Positions 16,801 through 23,216 of a stretch of 64,000 nucleotides of DNA are shown here, piece by piece; the first letter of the stretch is position 1; each line of letters starts with the position of its first letter. The stretch comes from Rheinheimera sp. 4Y26. Lineage in GTDB: Bacteria; Pseudomonadota; Gammaproteobacteria; Enterobacterales; Alteromonadaceae. The stretch is from NCBI RefSeq assembly GCF_025245835.1, contig NZ_JAOBWS010000015.1, positions 1-64,000 on the forward strand. Direction: 5' to 3'. The notes beneath the pieces were generated by a model, which worked only from the letters and a program-made list of their open reading frames with translations, was not told the origin of the DNA and did no database searches. The translations under genes and the position numbers were made by a program.

Positions 16801-17480
16801 AGGATGTGGTGGTGGAGAATAAATCTTCAGGCGGTAGCAGCGGCGGCTGGATGCTGCTGGGGCTGGCGGCTTTAGGCGGCTGGCGCCGCCGCACCGGCTT
16901 GCTGGCATTGTGTTCTGCCATCCTGGCAACAAGCCAGGCGGTAGCCGCAGATTTTTATCTGCAGCTGGGCGCCGGCCAGAGTGAAGCCAGTGCGCGGCAA
17001 TTTGACCTGCCGCAAGGCAGTTTAATCAGCACTGATAACACCGACACAGCCTACCAGCTGGTGGCAGGTTATCGTCTGCTGGATAACCTGGCGGTTGAGC
17101 TGGGTTACCAAAAGCTGGGGGAAGGCAGTGCCACTATATCCGGCTCAGTGTTGGATGCGGCCAAATATCAGCAGCTGGTAGCCCAGGCCACACCGGTGTT
17201 AGGTGACGGGGTGTCGGCAGCAATACGCTGGCAATTCTGGCAGCTGAATAACTGGCAGTTTGAACTGCCGCTGGGTGTGATCCGCTGGCAAGCCGATCTG
17301 AGCAGTCAGATGGCGGCTAGCACTTTAACGCAGGAGCTGGACGGCACTGACTGGTTTTCCGGGCTGACGCTGAACTATCAGTTAAGTCCGGCCTGGCAGG
17401 CTGGCATTAGCTACCAGCGTGTGTTGCTGGAGCCTGCGGATGTAAACCAGTATCTGCTGCATCTGCGCTATCAGTTCTAA
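10842..17480 (+). CDS. giant surface protein: Ig/FN3 repeats, choice-of-anchor U, GlyGly-CTERM and beta-barrel in one frame
   Basis: 2212 residues. The extended signal peptide has a basic N-region, a core CYMLFFLATMLTSHLSYA and cleavage near 47; ATG 10842 has AGAGG five bases upstream. Then come a beta domain (50-200); three about 120-residue repeats beginning ITSATY(D/N)xSxGxLVV (202-570); four fibronectin III units alternating with three Ig-like units (QTITFxNPGAQ...AGTCTI, 570-1185); cadherin-like domains (1190-1380); Ig-like domains; a calcium-type DTDGDGKNDEQEGTGDTDDN repeat (about 1690); a choice-of-anchor U domain to about 1890; and a tandem-95 unit. SSGGSSGGW (1995-2003), a short TM and RRR (2015-2017) form a GlyGly-CTERM, yet the frame continues through a second signal-like core (to AVAA, 2033-2036) into an about 176-residue OmpA-like barrel ending in Phe. 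It probably mediates adhesion. Confidence 0.85.
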   Translation: MKSSTTTGYFDQHLLTLAKSASKILGSSLCYMLFFLATMLTSHLSYAASIPSNVTIDFNAAGFVESADHGSATYTQGDFTITYSAANWFQDTDDGQGGSAGLFAGAFTGVETITIQTTSGNEFDFSSFYINAFGGGFASAEGFRDAASTGTQTTGTGFDETAGAYNVTLNSTFDNVDRVVITSNSSGFFDVFDSFVLNTVPTPTITSATYNTSTGDLVVTGTTFTATGGASNDVDASDLTLTGEGGTTYTLTDTADVEITSATSFTLTLSATDSAAVNLIINKAGTSSTGGTTYNLAGAAGFIAASAAIADLTGNGITATVAAPTVTSATYDASNGALVVTGTNLKKLSGATNEIIANKFTLTGEGGSTYTLTDTANVEITSGTSFTLTLSATDRAAVNLILNKNGTSSTGATTYNLAAAEDWNAGADAAVTIADLTGNGITVSNVAAPAITSATYDASTGALVVTATGLLTSSGAGNDIVANKFTFTGQGGGTYSLTDTSNVEITSGTSFMLTLSATDKNAANLLLNQNGTSSMGGTTYNLAAAEDWNSGADAAVVIADTTGNGVTVSNAPTAPGAPTIGTATAGDGQADVTFTAPVSNGGSAITQYTATASPGGATGSCAGPAACTITVGSLTNGTAYTFTVTATNGVGTGSASAASNSVTPKAEQTITFANPGAQNFGTTPTLSATATSGLTVEFSSATTGVCTITSGGALTFVTAGTCTIDADQAGNASTNAAPTVSRSFTVNAIVPGAPTIGTATAGDTQASVTFTAPASTGGAAITGYTVTANPGGLTGTGAASPISVTGLTNGVAYTFTVTATNSAGTGSASVASNSVTPASPQTITFANPGAQNFGTSPTLTATSDSGLTVTFTSSTTGVCTVSGTTLTFVTAGTCTINADQAGDSSYLPATQVSRSFSVNAVVPGAPTIGTAIAGDTQASVAFTAPVNTGGTTITGYTVTVSPPDVAPVNGAASPVVVTGLTNGQAYTFTVTADNSAGTGPASSASNSVTPAATQTITFNNPGAQTFGTSPTLTATSDSGLTPTFTSSTPAVCTITTGGALTFVTAGTCTINADQAGNSSYLAATQVSRSFTVNAIVPGAPVIGSATAGNAEATVNFTAPASNGGSSITGYTVTASPGGISRTTTASPYVFTGLTNGTSYSFTVRATNSVGTGAASGTSNTVTPVAPNQAPEITQGASTSVNISEDGAPTAFALTLTATDADNDPLSWSISSAAENGSASVSAGVVSYTPQANYNGNDSFVVEVSDGEASDSITVNVVIAAVNDAPSISGIPGTSLDQDTSYSFVPTATDIDTNDVLTFSISNKPTWASFDPATGALTGTPAGTDTGKTLGIVISVSDGTASDALPAFDLKVIATIDPLQPIVTAPEHLVINATGLFTPMTLRQLLGLPENATQADLEAALKKLAKDGVSGNECCTVTVTGFANNGSMLLSPGRHDLVWKATNAVGVSGEAIQQLDIQPLVSLSKSQVAIRGSEVNFRVLLNGPAPQYPLSVPYVIDAATTATPAEHNLTSGVAIFTQPGQKEVEIPVSLAQGAGFSDSQLVVALDNGVNASSANQHTIEIRSGNIPPVVNLTLTQGGVNTSLVTPNGGPVTVTVQVSDANAGDTHSYDWSATSGLADTDGNSTDASRTFSAEGLAGSYQVQLNVTDSAGAVVQASVYFRVIANLPVLNPNTDTDGDGKNDEQEGTGDTDDNGIPDYLDNMPSTNILPQQVVTTNAYLIECDPGVRCGLGLFARSGSTGGVQIKDEELGQLDDLVVDPAFEPVGGVFDFAIRDLPTPGQSVRVVIPQRSAIPANAVYRKFQRGRWVTFAEDANNALHSAPGNPGYCPPPGSADWTPGLTAGYMCVQLTIEDGGANDDDGLVNSAVVDPGGVSVYFNTAPVAVNDSANTDDRTAITINVLANDQDIDQDVLTVISATAQQGTVRIEADNQLRYTPKAGFSGTDQLSYRIRDSKGGEANATVTVTVKAYQDVVVENKSSGGSSGGWMLLGLAALGGWRRRTGLLALCSAILATSQAVAADFYLQLGAGQSEASARQFDLPQGSLISTDNTDTAYQLVAGYRLLDNLAVELGYQKLGEGSATISGSVLDAAKYQQLVAQATPVLGDGVSAAIRWQFWQLNNWQFELPLGVIRWQADLSSQMAASTLTQELDGTDWFSGLTLNYQLSPAWQAGISYQRVLLEPADVNQYLLHLRYQF

Positions 17481-17486
17481 GCAAAA

Positions 17487-17513
17487 AAAACGGCGACCTA
17501 AGTCGCCGTTTTG
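17487..17513 (+). terminator. rho-independent terminator
   Basis: The hairpin AAAACGGCGAC / GTCGCCGTTTT has a four-base loop. It sits right after the giant surface-protein gene, with T-rich sequence following on the plus strand and an A-run before it, so it may also serve the convergent lipoprotein gene. Confidence 0.85.
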
Positions 17514-17551
17514 TTGTTGAGGCTAAGCCGCTTCTGCAGAGACTGCGCGAC

Positions 17552-18115
17552 TCAGACTTTTTGTGATCTGGTGCTCGTTGTTTCTGCCGGGGCTGCAGTC
17601 TGACAAGACTGTAATAAGGACTGCAAATGAGCCCCTAAGTCTTGCTGTGCAACAGCGCTGCTGGCACTCACCATTTGTTTTAACGTCTGCAGTGCCTGTT
17701 CCAGACCTTGCTGGTCGATTAAGGTTTTGGCATAAGCTGCGGCTGCAGCACCTTTTTCAAGGGTGCTGGCCAGCTGTTCAAAACTAAAATCCTGCTGTAA
17801 CAATTGTTCTAAGTCGGCTAATAATTGCGCCACTTTGGCCGATTCCGCCAGAGCACCTTCAACACTAATCAGTTTACCCAGTGGATCTGTGGTCAGTTTT
17901 CCGGCGACACAGGCTGCCACTGAGCCTGCTTCTGCAGAGGCTACCACTGCATCCAGCCCTTGTTCACGAATTTGGCTCACTGCCTCTGCTAATTGTTGAT
18001 CTTTGGCAAGCCAGGCCTGTTCGGCCAGTTGTTTAGGGTCGGCAGAAAAATAACCACAGCTGGTCAGAAAAAAAGACAACAACACCGGCAGGGTATAACG
18101 ATGAGCAACAGACAT
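17552..18115 (-). CDS. lipoprotein of unknown function
   Basis: 187 residues from ATG 18115, chosen because AGGAG lies five bases upstream; the frame is open further but without a ribosome site. The N-terminus MSVAHRYTLPVLLSFFLTSCG carries a lipobox (LTSC|G). The mature part is all helical and Ala/Gln/Leu-rich, with two further cysteines (VAACVAG and LLQSCQT) that could pair. No family is recognised. It is divergent from the BlaI-type operon and shares its 237-base control region, so it may belong to the same regulon. Confidence 0.65.
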   Translation of the reverse strand: MSVAHRYTLPVLLSFFLTSCGYFSADPKQLAEQAWLAKDQQLAEAVSQIREQGLDAVVASAEAGSVAACVAGKLTTDPLGKLISVEGALAESAKVAQLLADLEQLLQQDFSFEQLASTLEKGAAAAAYAKTLIDQQGLEQALQTLKQMVSASSAVAQQDLGAHLQSLLQSCQTAAPAETTSTRSQKV

Positions 18116-18266
18116 AACAACTCCTGAAAATAAATGAATGCCAGTCAGGCTGGCTGCTATGCCCATAAAGATGGGGTTTATCCACTGCCGCTTCAAGCCA
18201 TAGGCAAAAAAGTTGTGTGACTCTGCTAAGGCGCGGTTCTAACGGGTTTTCCTGAAGGATAAAAAC

Positions 18267-18282
18267 TGCGACCATTGTCGCA
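18267..18282. promoter_or_regulatory. BlaI-type operator, site 1
   Basis: TGCGACCATTGTCGCA is a near-perfect palindrome (one mismatched pair). It has the same half-site TGCGAC as site 2, centred 33 bases away, that is about three helical turns. The shape matches BlaI/MecI operators (ACATATGT-like core). Confidence 0.65.
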
Positions 18283-18290
18283 TTTTTTGC

Positions 18291-18322
18291 TTGCCAGTCT
18301 GCGACATATGTCGCACTATAAT
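18291..18322 (+). promoter_or_regulatory. promoter of the BlaI-type operon
   Basis: The -10 is a perfect TATAAT (18317-18322). The best -35 candidate, TTGCCA (18291-18296), is 20 bases away, longer than usual, so either the promoter is weak or the -35 is degenerate. Operator site 2 fills the spacer. Confidence 0.55.
18300..18315. promoter_or_regulatory. BlaI-type operator, site 2
   Basis: TGCGACATATGTCGCA is a perfect 16-bp palindrome. It touches a consensus -10 element, so bound repressor would block polymerase. Its GACATATGTC core closely resembles the known BlaI/MecI operator core. It lies 37 bases before the repressor start, which indicates autoregulation. Confidence 0.75.
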
Positions 18323-18352
18323 GCCATCATTGTTTTTAGGCTGGGTTCACTG

Positions 18353-18742
18353 ATGCAACAACCAACGGCGCCTGAATTGGAAATTCTGAAACTGTTATGG
18401 TCAAAACAGCCGCTGACTGCCCGTGAACTGCACGATGAGCTGGCGCCTGTATTGGGTTGGGGTTATTCCTCTACCCGCAAAACGCTGGAGCGTATGACCG
18501 AAAAAGGACTGGTCAGTTTTGAAAGTCAGGGTCACAAAAACAGTTACAGCGCGCTGGCCGATAAAGTCAGTACGCTGGCGGCTTTTGCCCAGGACTTTGC
18601 CAGCCGCATTTTTGAGCTGAAAGGGCCCTTGCCCGTGGCCATGTTTGCTGGCAGCCAACTGGTGAATGCATCAGAAATTGCCGAACTGGAACGGTTGCTC
18701 AGCAGGCTGGCGGCAGCAGAGCAGGCAGACAACAAATGCTGA
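18353..18742 (+). CDS. BlaI/MecI/CopY family repressor
   Basis: A 129-residue winged-helix repressor starting MQQPTAPELEILKLLWSKQP, the standard BlaI opening. The LTARELHDEL and GYSSTRKTLERMTEKGLVSF segments are the recognition helix and wing, followed by a C-terminal dimerisation helix. ATG 18353 is used because the conserved fold begins there, although the frame is open from 18275. In the BlaI system the repressor is inactivated by cleavage once the partner membrane protease is triggered. It overlaps the M56/M23 gene by seven bases. Two palindromic operators lie upstream. Confidence 0.88.
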   Translation: MQQPTAPELEILKLLWSKQPLTARELHDELAPVLGWGYSSTRKTLERMTEKGLVSFESQGHKNSYSALADKVSTLAAFAQDFASRIFELKGPLPVAMFAGSQLVNASEIAELERLLSRLAAAEQADNKC

Positions 18743-20133
18743 CTTTGCTGCAACTTTGTGCTTTTGTGCTCTGGAGTTTTTTGCTCTGGTCTGGGCTGCA
18801 GGTTCTGCTAAGGAAAAAGCCCGCGCTGGCGCAGTGGCCGACAGGATACTGGCTGGCACTTTTTTGTTGCACTCTGCCGCTCTGGCCACCGTTAAAATGG
18901 CAACAAGAATGGGTGATCCCTGCTGCTTTATTACAGCCTGTTGCCGAGACCACAGCTTATTGGACGGCTCAGGTTATGCACCCAAGTCTGAGTGCGCAGT
19001 TGCATTGGTCCGAATTGTTGCTGATGTTGTTGAGCGGCATCTGGCTCAGTGGTGCTTGCTGGCGGTTATGGCAGCTGCGGCAACAATGGCGGCGGTTGTC
19101 TCAGTTATCTGCTCAGGCAGACAATCTGGCCCTGAGTGCTGTGCTGCAGGGGATAAACCCGGCAGCTGCTGACAAACTGGTGGCCCGGCTTGCTAAATTA
19201 CAGATAAAACAGCAACAGGGTACAGGCTCACCTTTTGTGTTTGGTTTTTTCCGCTTGTCACTGCTGTTGCCGGCCAATTTTAGCGATTTCCCCCCTGCTG
19301 AACGTGTGTTGTTATTACAACATGAGCTTTGTCATGTGCAGCGCTGCGATCCACAACAATTGTTGTGCTGGCGGCTGCTGGCCGCTTTATGCTGGTTTAA
19401 TCCGGTGGTCAGCAAACTCGAGGCGGCTTTTGTCCGTGCCATGGAGTTTTGTGTAGACCGTCAGGTGCTGGCATCTCAGCCTGAGTTAGCGCTCAGTTAT
19501 GGCAAAGCCATGTTGACCAGCCTGAAATATCAGCAATATGCCAGCCAGGTCAGTGCCGGTTTTACTCAGCAGCAGCTGGATGAACAGTTTTATCAACAGC
19601 GCTTAATGCAACTGTTTCAGCCGGTGCCGTTATGGCCGGCCCGTCGGCTGGCAGCGCTGGTTGTTGTGCTGCTGCTGTTGATGTTGTTGGGTTATTTGTT
19701 GATGAGCCAGCTGTGGGGGCAACACGCGGCTCCCCGGCAGTGGCAATGGCCGCTGCAACAGGTGGAAGTGAATTCAGCTTTTGGTGTGAAAAGTGCCATC
19801 CGTCAGTACAGACCTCATTCCGGGCTTGATTTAGCCGGGCATGCCGGTGATGAAGTCCGCGCCGTGGCGACGGCCAGAGTCTTGATTGCCGATAACAGCA
19901 CTTTGCACCCCAATCTTGGTTTGGTGGTATTGCTGGACCATGGTGCTGGCTACCAGACCTTATACGCACATTTGCAACAGGTGAATGTTCAGCCTGGTGA
20001 CAGGGTGCTGGCCGGAGCCCCGATAGCGGCAGTGGGCAGTAGTGGCAAAGCCACGGGCGCACATTTGCATTTTGAATTACTGCACCAGGGTGTACCCCAG
20101 GATCCCATGTTGTATTTACCGGCTTTACCTTAA
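18736..20133 (+). CDS. BlaR1-like M56 membrane protease fused to a periplasmic M23 peptidase domain
   Basis: 465 residues. The N-terminal half is an M56 metalloprotease of BlaR1/MecR1 type: TM segments near 5-25, 37-53 and 92-112, then zinc motif HELCH (196-200) on the cytosolic side and a last TM at about 304-326. Instead of the penicillin-binding sensor domain of BlaR1, the periplasmic C-terminus (about 335-460) is an M23 (LytM) domain with its zinc residues intact: HSGLD near residue 360, YAHL, and HLHFE near 443. M23 enzymes cut peptidoglycan cross-bridges. It probably senses cell-wall state and cleaves the BlaI-type repressor encoded just upstream; this signalling role is inferred from BlaR1. 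Confidence 0.85.
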   Translation: MLTLLQLCAFVLWSFLLWSGLQVLLRKKPALAQWPTGYWLALFCCTLPLWPPLKWQQEWVIPAALLQPVAETTAYWTAQVMHPSLSAQLHWSELLLMLLSGIWLSGACWRLWQLRQQWRRLSQLSAQADNLALSAVLQGINPAAADKLVARLAKLQIKQQQGTGSPFVFGFFRLSLLLPANFSDFPPAERVLLLQHELCHVQRCDPQQLLCWRLLAALCWFNPVVSKLEAAFVRAMEFCVDRQVLASQPELALSYGKAMLTSLKYQQYASQVSAGFTQQQLDEQFYQQRLMQLFQPVPLWPARRLAALVVVLLLLMLLGYLLMSQLWGQHAAPRQWQWPLQQVEVNSAFGVKSAIRQYRPHSGLDLAGHAGDEVRAVATARVLIADNSTLHPNLGLVVLLDHGAGYQTLYAHLQQVNVQPGDRVLAGAPIAAVGSSGKATGAHLHFELLHQGVPQDPMLYLPALP

Positions 20134-20183
20134 AAACCGCGCAGCGTCTTAGGCCTATTGCATTTTATTTTCCGGAGTTTGGC

Positions 20184-21380
20184 ATGTTGTTAGAAAAATC
20201 GCGCTTGCGCAAAGTGTTGCTGTTATTAGCACTATTTAGTGCGGCTTTGCCGGCCGCGCCTGTATCAGAAGCTGAGTTATTACACAGTTTTGAACAGCAG
20301 TTCAGAGAAAAGCTGCAAAAGGCCAAAGTGCCTGGCGGTGCTTATGCCATAGTGCAGGGCGATCGTATTCTGAAGCTGGGGCATTATGGTGTGCGATCAG
20401 TTGGCGAGCGCGCGACCGTCAATGCTGACACTGTGTTTCGGTTGGCATCTGTGTCAAAAACTTTTGCCGGCGTTAGTCTGGTGCAGGCGCAACAGGCGCA
20501 GCAGCTGGAATTACAGCAGGCTTTATCTAAATACGTGCCTGAACTGCAGCTCAGAACCCCGGAGCTGACACAAAGCCTGACGCTGGAGCAGGTGTTGTCG
20601 CACAGCAGTGGTTTTTGGGCTCATGCTTTTGAAGACTTAATTGAAGCCGACCAAACGCCGGCGCAAATTCTGCCACGCCTTAAAGAGTTAAGCCCGGTTT
20701 GTCCGCTGGGGCGTTGTTACAGTTATCAGAACGTGTTTTTTGGTTTGCTCGGCAATGCGCTGGAGCGGGCAACAGGGCAAAAATATGACCAGTTATTAAC
20801 GCAGCGGTTGTTCCAGCCATTGGGTATGCAAACCGCTTCTGTTGGCCTTGCACCACTGCTGGCGTCGCGCAATAAAGCCATGCCGCATGAACGGGGTGGC
20901 AAAGGTTGGCGGCAGGTGAAACCCAAAGCCAATTTTTACCGTGTAAGCGCTGCAGCTGGTGTGAATGCCAGCGCACGGGATCTGGCGCTTTATCTGCAGG
21001 CTATGTTAGGGCAAAGGCCAGACGTGTTGCCTCCACAGTTACTGAGCCAGCTGCAGCAGCCGTTAACCCGGATGCCGGGTAAACCACGCTGGCCGGTGTG
21101 GCAACAGTTTAAACAAGTCAGTGCCTGGTATGGCCGCGGCTGGCGGATGGTGCAATATGACAATGAAAAGTTGTATTACCATGCCGGTGTGGTAGACGGT
21201 TACCGGCCTTATATTGCTTATTCACCGCAAAGTGGTTATGGCCTGGTGCTGCTGACTAATGCGGAAGCGGATGTGATAGGGCCTCTGGCAGGCTGGTTCT
21301 GGCAGCAGGTGTTAGCTACACCACAACAGTTAAAGCTGGCACAACAAGCACAAACAAAGGGGCGTCGTAGTGGTGGCTGA
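20184..21380 (+). CDS. serine hydrolase, class C beta-lactamase family
   Basis: 398 residues with a Sec signal peptide (KVLLLLALFSAALPAAP). The S12-type motifs are SVSK (Ser89, Lys92), YQN (Tyr181 to Asn183) and HAG near residue 334 in place of KTG. HAG is typical of the wider esterase/peptidase members of the family rather than true cephalosporinases. The protein acts in the periplasm on beta-lactams, D-Ala peptides or esters; the sequence does not decide which. GGAG precedes ATG 20184. It is third in the BlaI operon, 50 bases after the sensor gene, the place where blaZ/ampC-like effectors sit. Confidence 0.82.
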   Translation: MLLEKSRLRKVLLLLALFSAALPAAPVSEAELLHSFEQQFREKLQKAKVPGGAYAIVQGDRILKLGHYGVRSVGERATVNADTVFRLASVSKTFAGVSLVQAQQAQQLELQQALSKYVPELQLRTPELTQSLTLEQVLSHSSGFWAHAFEDLIEADQTPAQILPRLKELSPVCPLGRCYSYQNVFFGLLGNALERATGQKYDQLLTQRLFQPLGMQTASVGLAPLLASRNKAMPHERGGKGWRQVKPKANFYRVSAAAGVNASARDLALYLQAMLGQRPDVLPPQLLSQLQQPLTRMPGKPRWPVWQQFKQVSAWYGRGWRMVQYDNEKLYYHAGVVDGYRPYIAYSPQSGYGLVLLTNAEADVIGPLAGWFWQQVLATPQQLKLAQQAQTKGRRSGG

Positions 21381-21394
21381 TAAAGGTTAAAAAT

Positions 21395-21424
21395 AAAACT
21401 CCGTCAGCTCACTGACGGAGTTTT
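21395..21424. terminator. bidirectional rho-independent terminator
   Basis: Arms AAAACTCCGTCAG / CTGACGGAGTTTT with a CTCA loop. It ends the BlaI operon on the plus strand. It also contains the last codons of the convergent 100-residue ORF on the minus strand. Confidence 0.85.
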
Positions 21425-21706
21425 ACGACCTAAATGCACTCTGGCGCGCGCCAAAGCTTCCTGCTCATAATCTTCCATATACTGGGCGACATCATTGCGC
21501 CAGTGCTCATCTTCATCCTTGTTCACACTGTTTTGTCTGGCATCCAATTGGTCTTTACGTACCAGCAAATCGTGAGCACGTTGTTGTAGCTCAACAGCAA
21601 CTTCGGCAAAAATTTGTGGTTCGCTGGCCAGTTGCCGCAATTTTAAATGCAGATGCAAAGCCAGGATCAACAAACAGCAGGTAAATAAAATCAGGAAAAA
21701 AGCCAT
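21404..21706 (-). CDS. small membrane-anchored coiled-coil protein
   Basis: 100 residues. An N-terminal membrane segment (AFFLILFTCCLLILALHLHL, about 2-21) is followed by a charged helix likely to form a coiled coil (VAVELQQRAHDLLVRKDQLDA) and an acidic segment (DEDEHWRNDVAQYMEDYEQE). No family is recognised. Its final codons lie inside the shared terminator hairpin. The next gene upstream on this strand ends three bases before its start, so the two are probably cotranscribed. Confidence 0.6.
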   Translation of the reverse strand: MAFFLILFTCCLLILALHLHLKLRQLASEPQIFAEVAVELQQRAHDLLVRKDQLDARQNSVNKDEDEHWRNDVAQYMEDYEQEALARARVHLGRKTPSVS

Positions 21707-21708
21707 GG

Positions 21709-22248
21709 TTATGCTCCTGTATAAATCAACTGTCGTTTGCGGATCTCAACCAGCCAGAAATATGCACTTAATGGCAACGAACATAGGTTGACGACTGCAA
21801 TCAGTATCTGATAAGCATCAGCAAAAAAGTTGCTTTGCAGTGTAGCTCTATCAATAAAATCAATAGCTTGAATCAAGCTCATCGCAATGAAACTTAACGA
21901 AGTGACCATTGATAATTGTGTTGCTCTGAGCTTTTGTAACCAATGCATGTAATAAATAAACCAAATACAAAATACGTTGATCAGTATCCAGCCGCCATAC
22001 CAGGCAAATTTGTGCAATACGGTAGGTCCGGACGCAATTTCGTAAAGTAAAGGGCTTAACAACCTCGACATTGTTAAGCTCAAACAAATGACAAAAAATG
22101 AAATAGTAATGGAGTTCAGTTTTTTCTCGTAAACCAACGCCAGCACCAGCAATAGTAAATTGCCGACAATGGCGTAGTTAGCGATGTACAGAAATATCTG
22201 ACTTTCAGCTGCCAGAGTCAGCATAAGCTGTTGAAACTTTTCATCCAT
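21709..22248 (-). CDS. integral membrane protein, unknown
   Basis: 179 residues with about five hydrophobic segments: YIANYAIVGNLLLLVLALVY, ISFFVICLSLTMSRLL, YGGWILINVFCIWFIYY, MVTSLSFIAMSLIQAI and AVVNLCSLPLSAYFWLV. No catalytic or transporter signature was recognised. It is rich in Ile, Phe and Ser compared with neighbouring proteins and so looks somewhat AT-richer, which may indicate recent acquisition. It is flanked on the same strand by an 84-residue and a 100-residue unknown protein. Confidence 0.55.
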   Translation of the reverse strand: MDEKFQQLMLTLAAESQIFLYIANYAIVGNLLLLVLALVYEKKLNSITISFFVICLSLTMSRLLSPLLYEIASGPTVLHKFAWYGGWILINVFCIWFIYYMHWLQKLRATQLSMVTSLSFIAMSLIQAIDFIDRATLQSNFFADAYQILIAVVNLCSLPLSAYFWLVEIRKRQLIYTGA

Positions 22249-22269
22249 TAGTTGAATAACTCCAGCATG

Positions 22270-22524
22270 TTAGCGAGGTGGGCGAGCGCTATAACCACCA
22301 CCATAGCTAGGTGTGACAGGTGGTTCTTCTGTAAATGGAGGTTCTACCGTAGTCGCCTGCAACGCCAAAGCTTCCGCGCTTAAAGTCACGGTATCTGCAG
22401 TGCTGCTGACGGTGTTTTGAGTCTCAGCGGTGCTGGTTGTGCTGGTTGAACTGGTCGTATTGCTGGTGCTGCCACTATAAAGTGCATATTGATTTTGCAG
22501 GTTATTAATACCGCTGGTGTTCAT
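22270..22524 (-). CDS. low-complexity Ser/Thr-rich small protein
   Basis: 84 residues. The N-terminal part is MNTSGINNLQNQYALYSG, then a Ser/Thr run (SNTTSSTSTTSTAETQ), a short TVTLSAEALALQ segment and a Pro/Gly-rich tail. The TVTLSAEALAL phrase looks like a short helix or interaction motif, but I cannot assign a family. GGGAGA lies seven bases before ATG 22524, supporting translation. It has no signal peptide. Confidence 0.5.
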   Translation of the reverse strand: MNTSGINNLQNQYALYSGSTSNTTSSTSTTSTAETQNTVSSTADTVTLSAEALALQATTVEPPFTEEPPVTPSYGGGYSARPPR

Positions 22525-22724
22525 CAGAATTTCTCCCTATCTTCATCGTTCGCAGTTGTTGTTGTACTTGTAGTACCAAAGTTATAGTGGAACTTCCCTA
22601 TTGGAATTTCACTACGGCGCAGCGGTAAAAGGCTGACAAAAATATGATATTGCTGTGATATATCACTGAAAATAAAGAAGTTCGCGCATAAACACTGATA
22701 AACAACCAAAAGCACCCGGGAGAG

Positions 22725-23192
22725 ATGATGATCAACAGATGGATATTTTTTGTATTACCGGCATTGTTCTGCGGCCAATTGCTGGCTGCTTCGCTGCAGT
22801 TTGGTTCTGGGGTAGATAAAACCTTGCTGACGGATCTGACCAAAGTGCAGGCGACGCCGGAACAATTTGTCGGCAAGACGATTACGGTGCAAGGCAAAAT
22901 TGTCAGTGTTTGCCAGAAAAAAGGTTGCTGGATGCAGCTGGCGGTAAATTCCGGTAACAGCTTAAAAATTAAGGTCCGGGATGGCGATATGGTGTTTCCG
23001 GTCAGCGCCCGTGGCAAAAACGCACTGGCGACAGGGCAGCTGGTTAAAATTGAGCAGGATTTAGCGTCAAGCCGTGAACAGCAGGCGGCAGAAGCAAAAG
23101 CTCAGGGTAAAAGTTTTGACCCGGCAACAGTAACGCAGCCATTGATCAGCTGGCAACTGGTGCCAACTGCGGTGGAAATTCTGGCTGAATAA
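22725..23192 (+). CDS. DUF4920 domain-containing secreted protein
   Basis: 155 residues with a Sec signal peptide (NRWIFFVLPALFCGQLLA). The mature part is a small beta-barrel of the DUF4920 type: VGKTITVQGKIVSVCQKKGCWMQLA, with a CxxxxC pair that could form a disulfide, then LKIKVRDGDMVFPVSARGK. An ATG at 22728 is an equally possible start. GGGAGAG lies upstream. The function is unknown; the fold suggests an OB-like binding protein of the periplasm. Confidence 0.75.
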   Translation: MMINRWIFFVLPALFCGQLLAASLQFGSGVDKTLLTDLTKVQATPEQFVGKTITVQGKIVSVCQKKGCWMQLAVNSGNSLKIKVRDGDMVFPVSARGKNALATGQLVKIEQDLASSREQQAAEAKAQGKSFDPATVTQPLISWQLVPTAVEILAE

Positions 23193-23216
23193 ACAATGTT
23201 CACCAGGCTGTGGCCG

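Noticed and set aside
16851-17480. Separate gene for the beta-barrel starting at the internal ATG 16851
   Set aside because: No convincing ribosome site before it, and the frame is continuous with the adhesin; kept as an alternative only.
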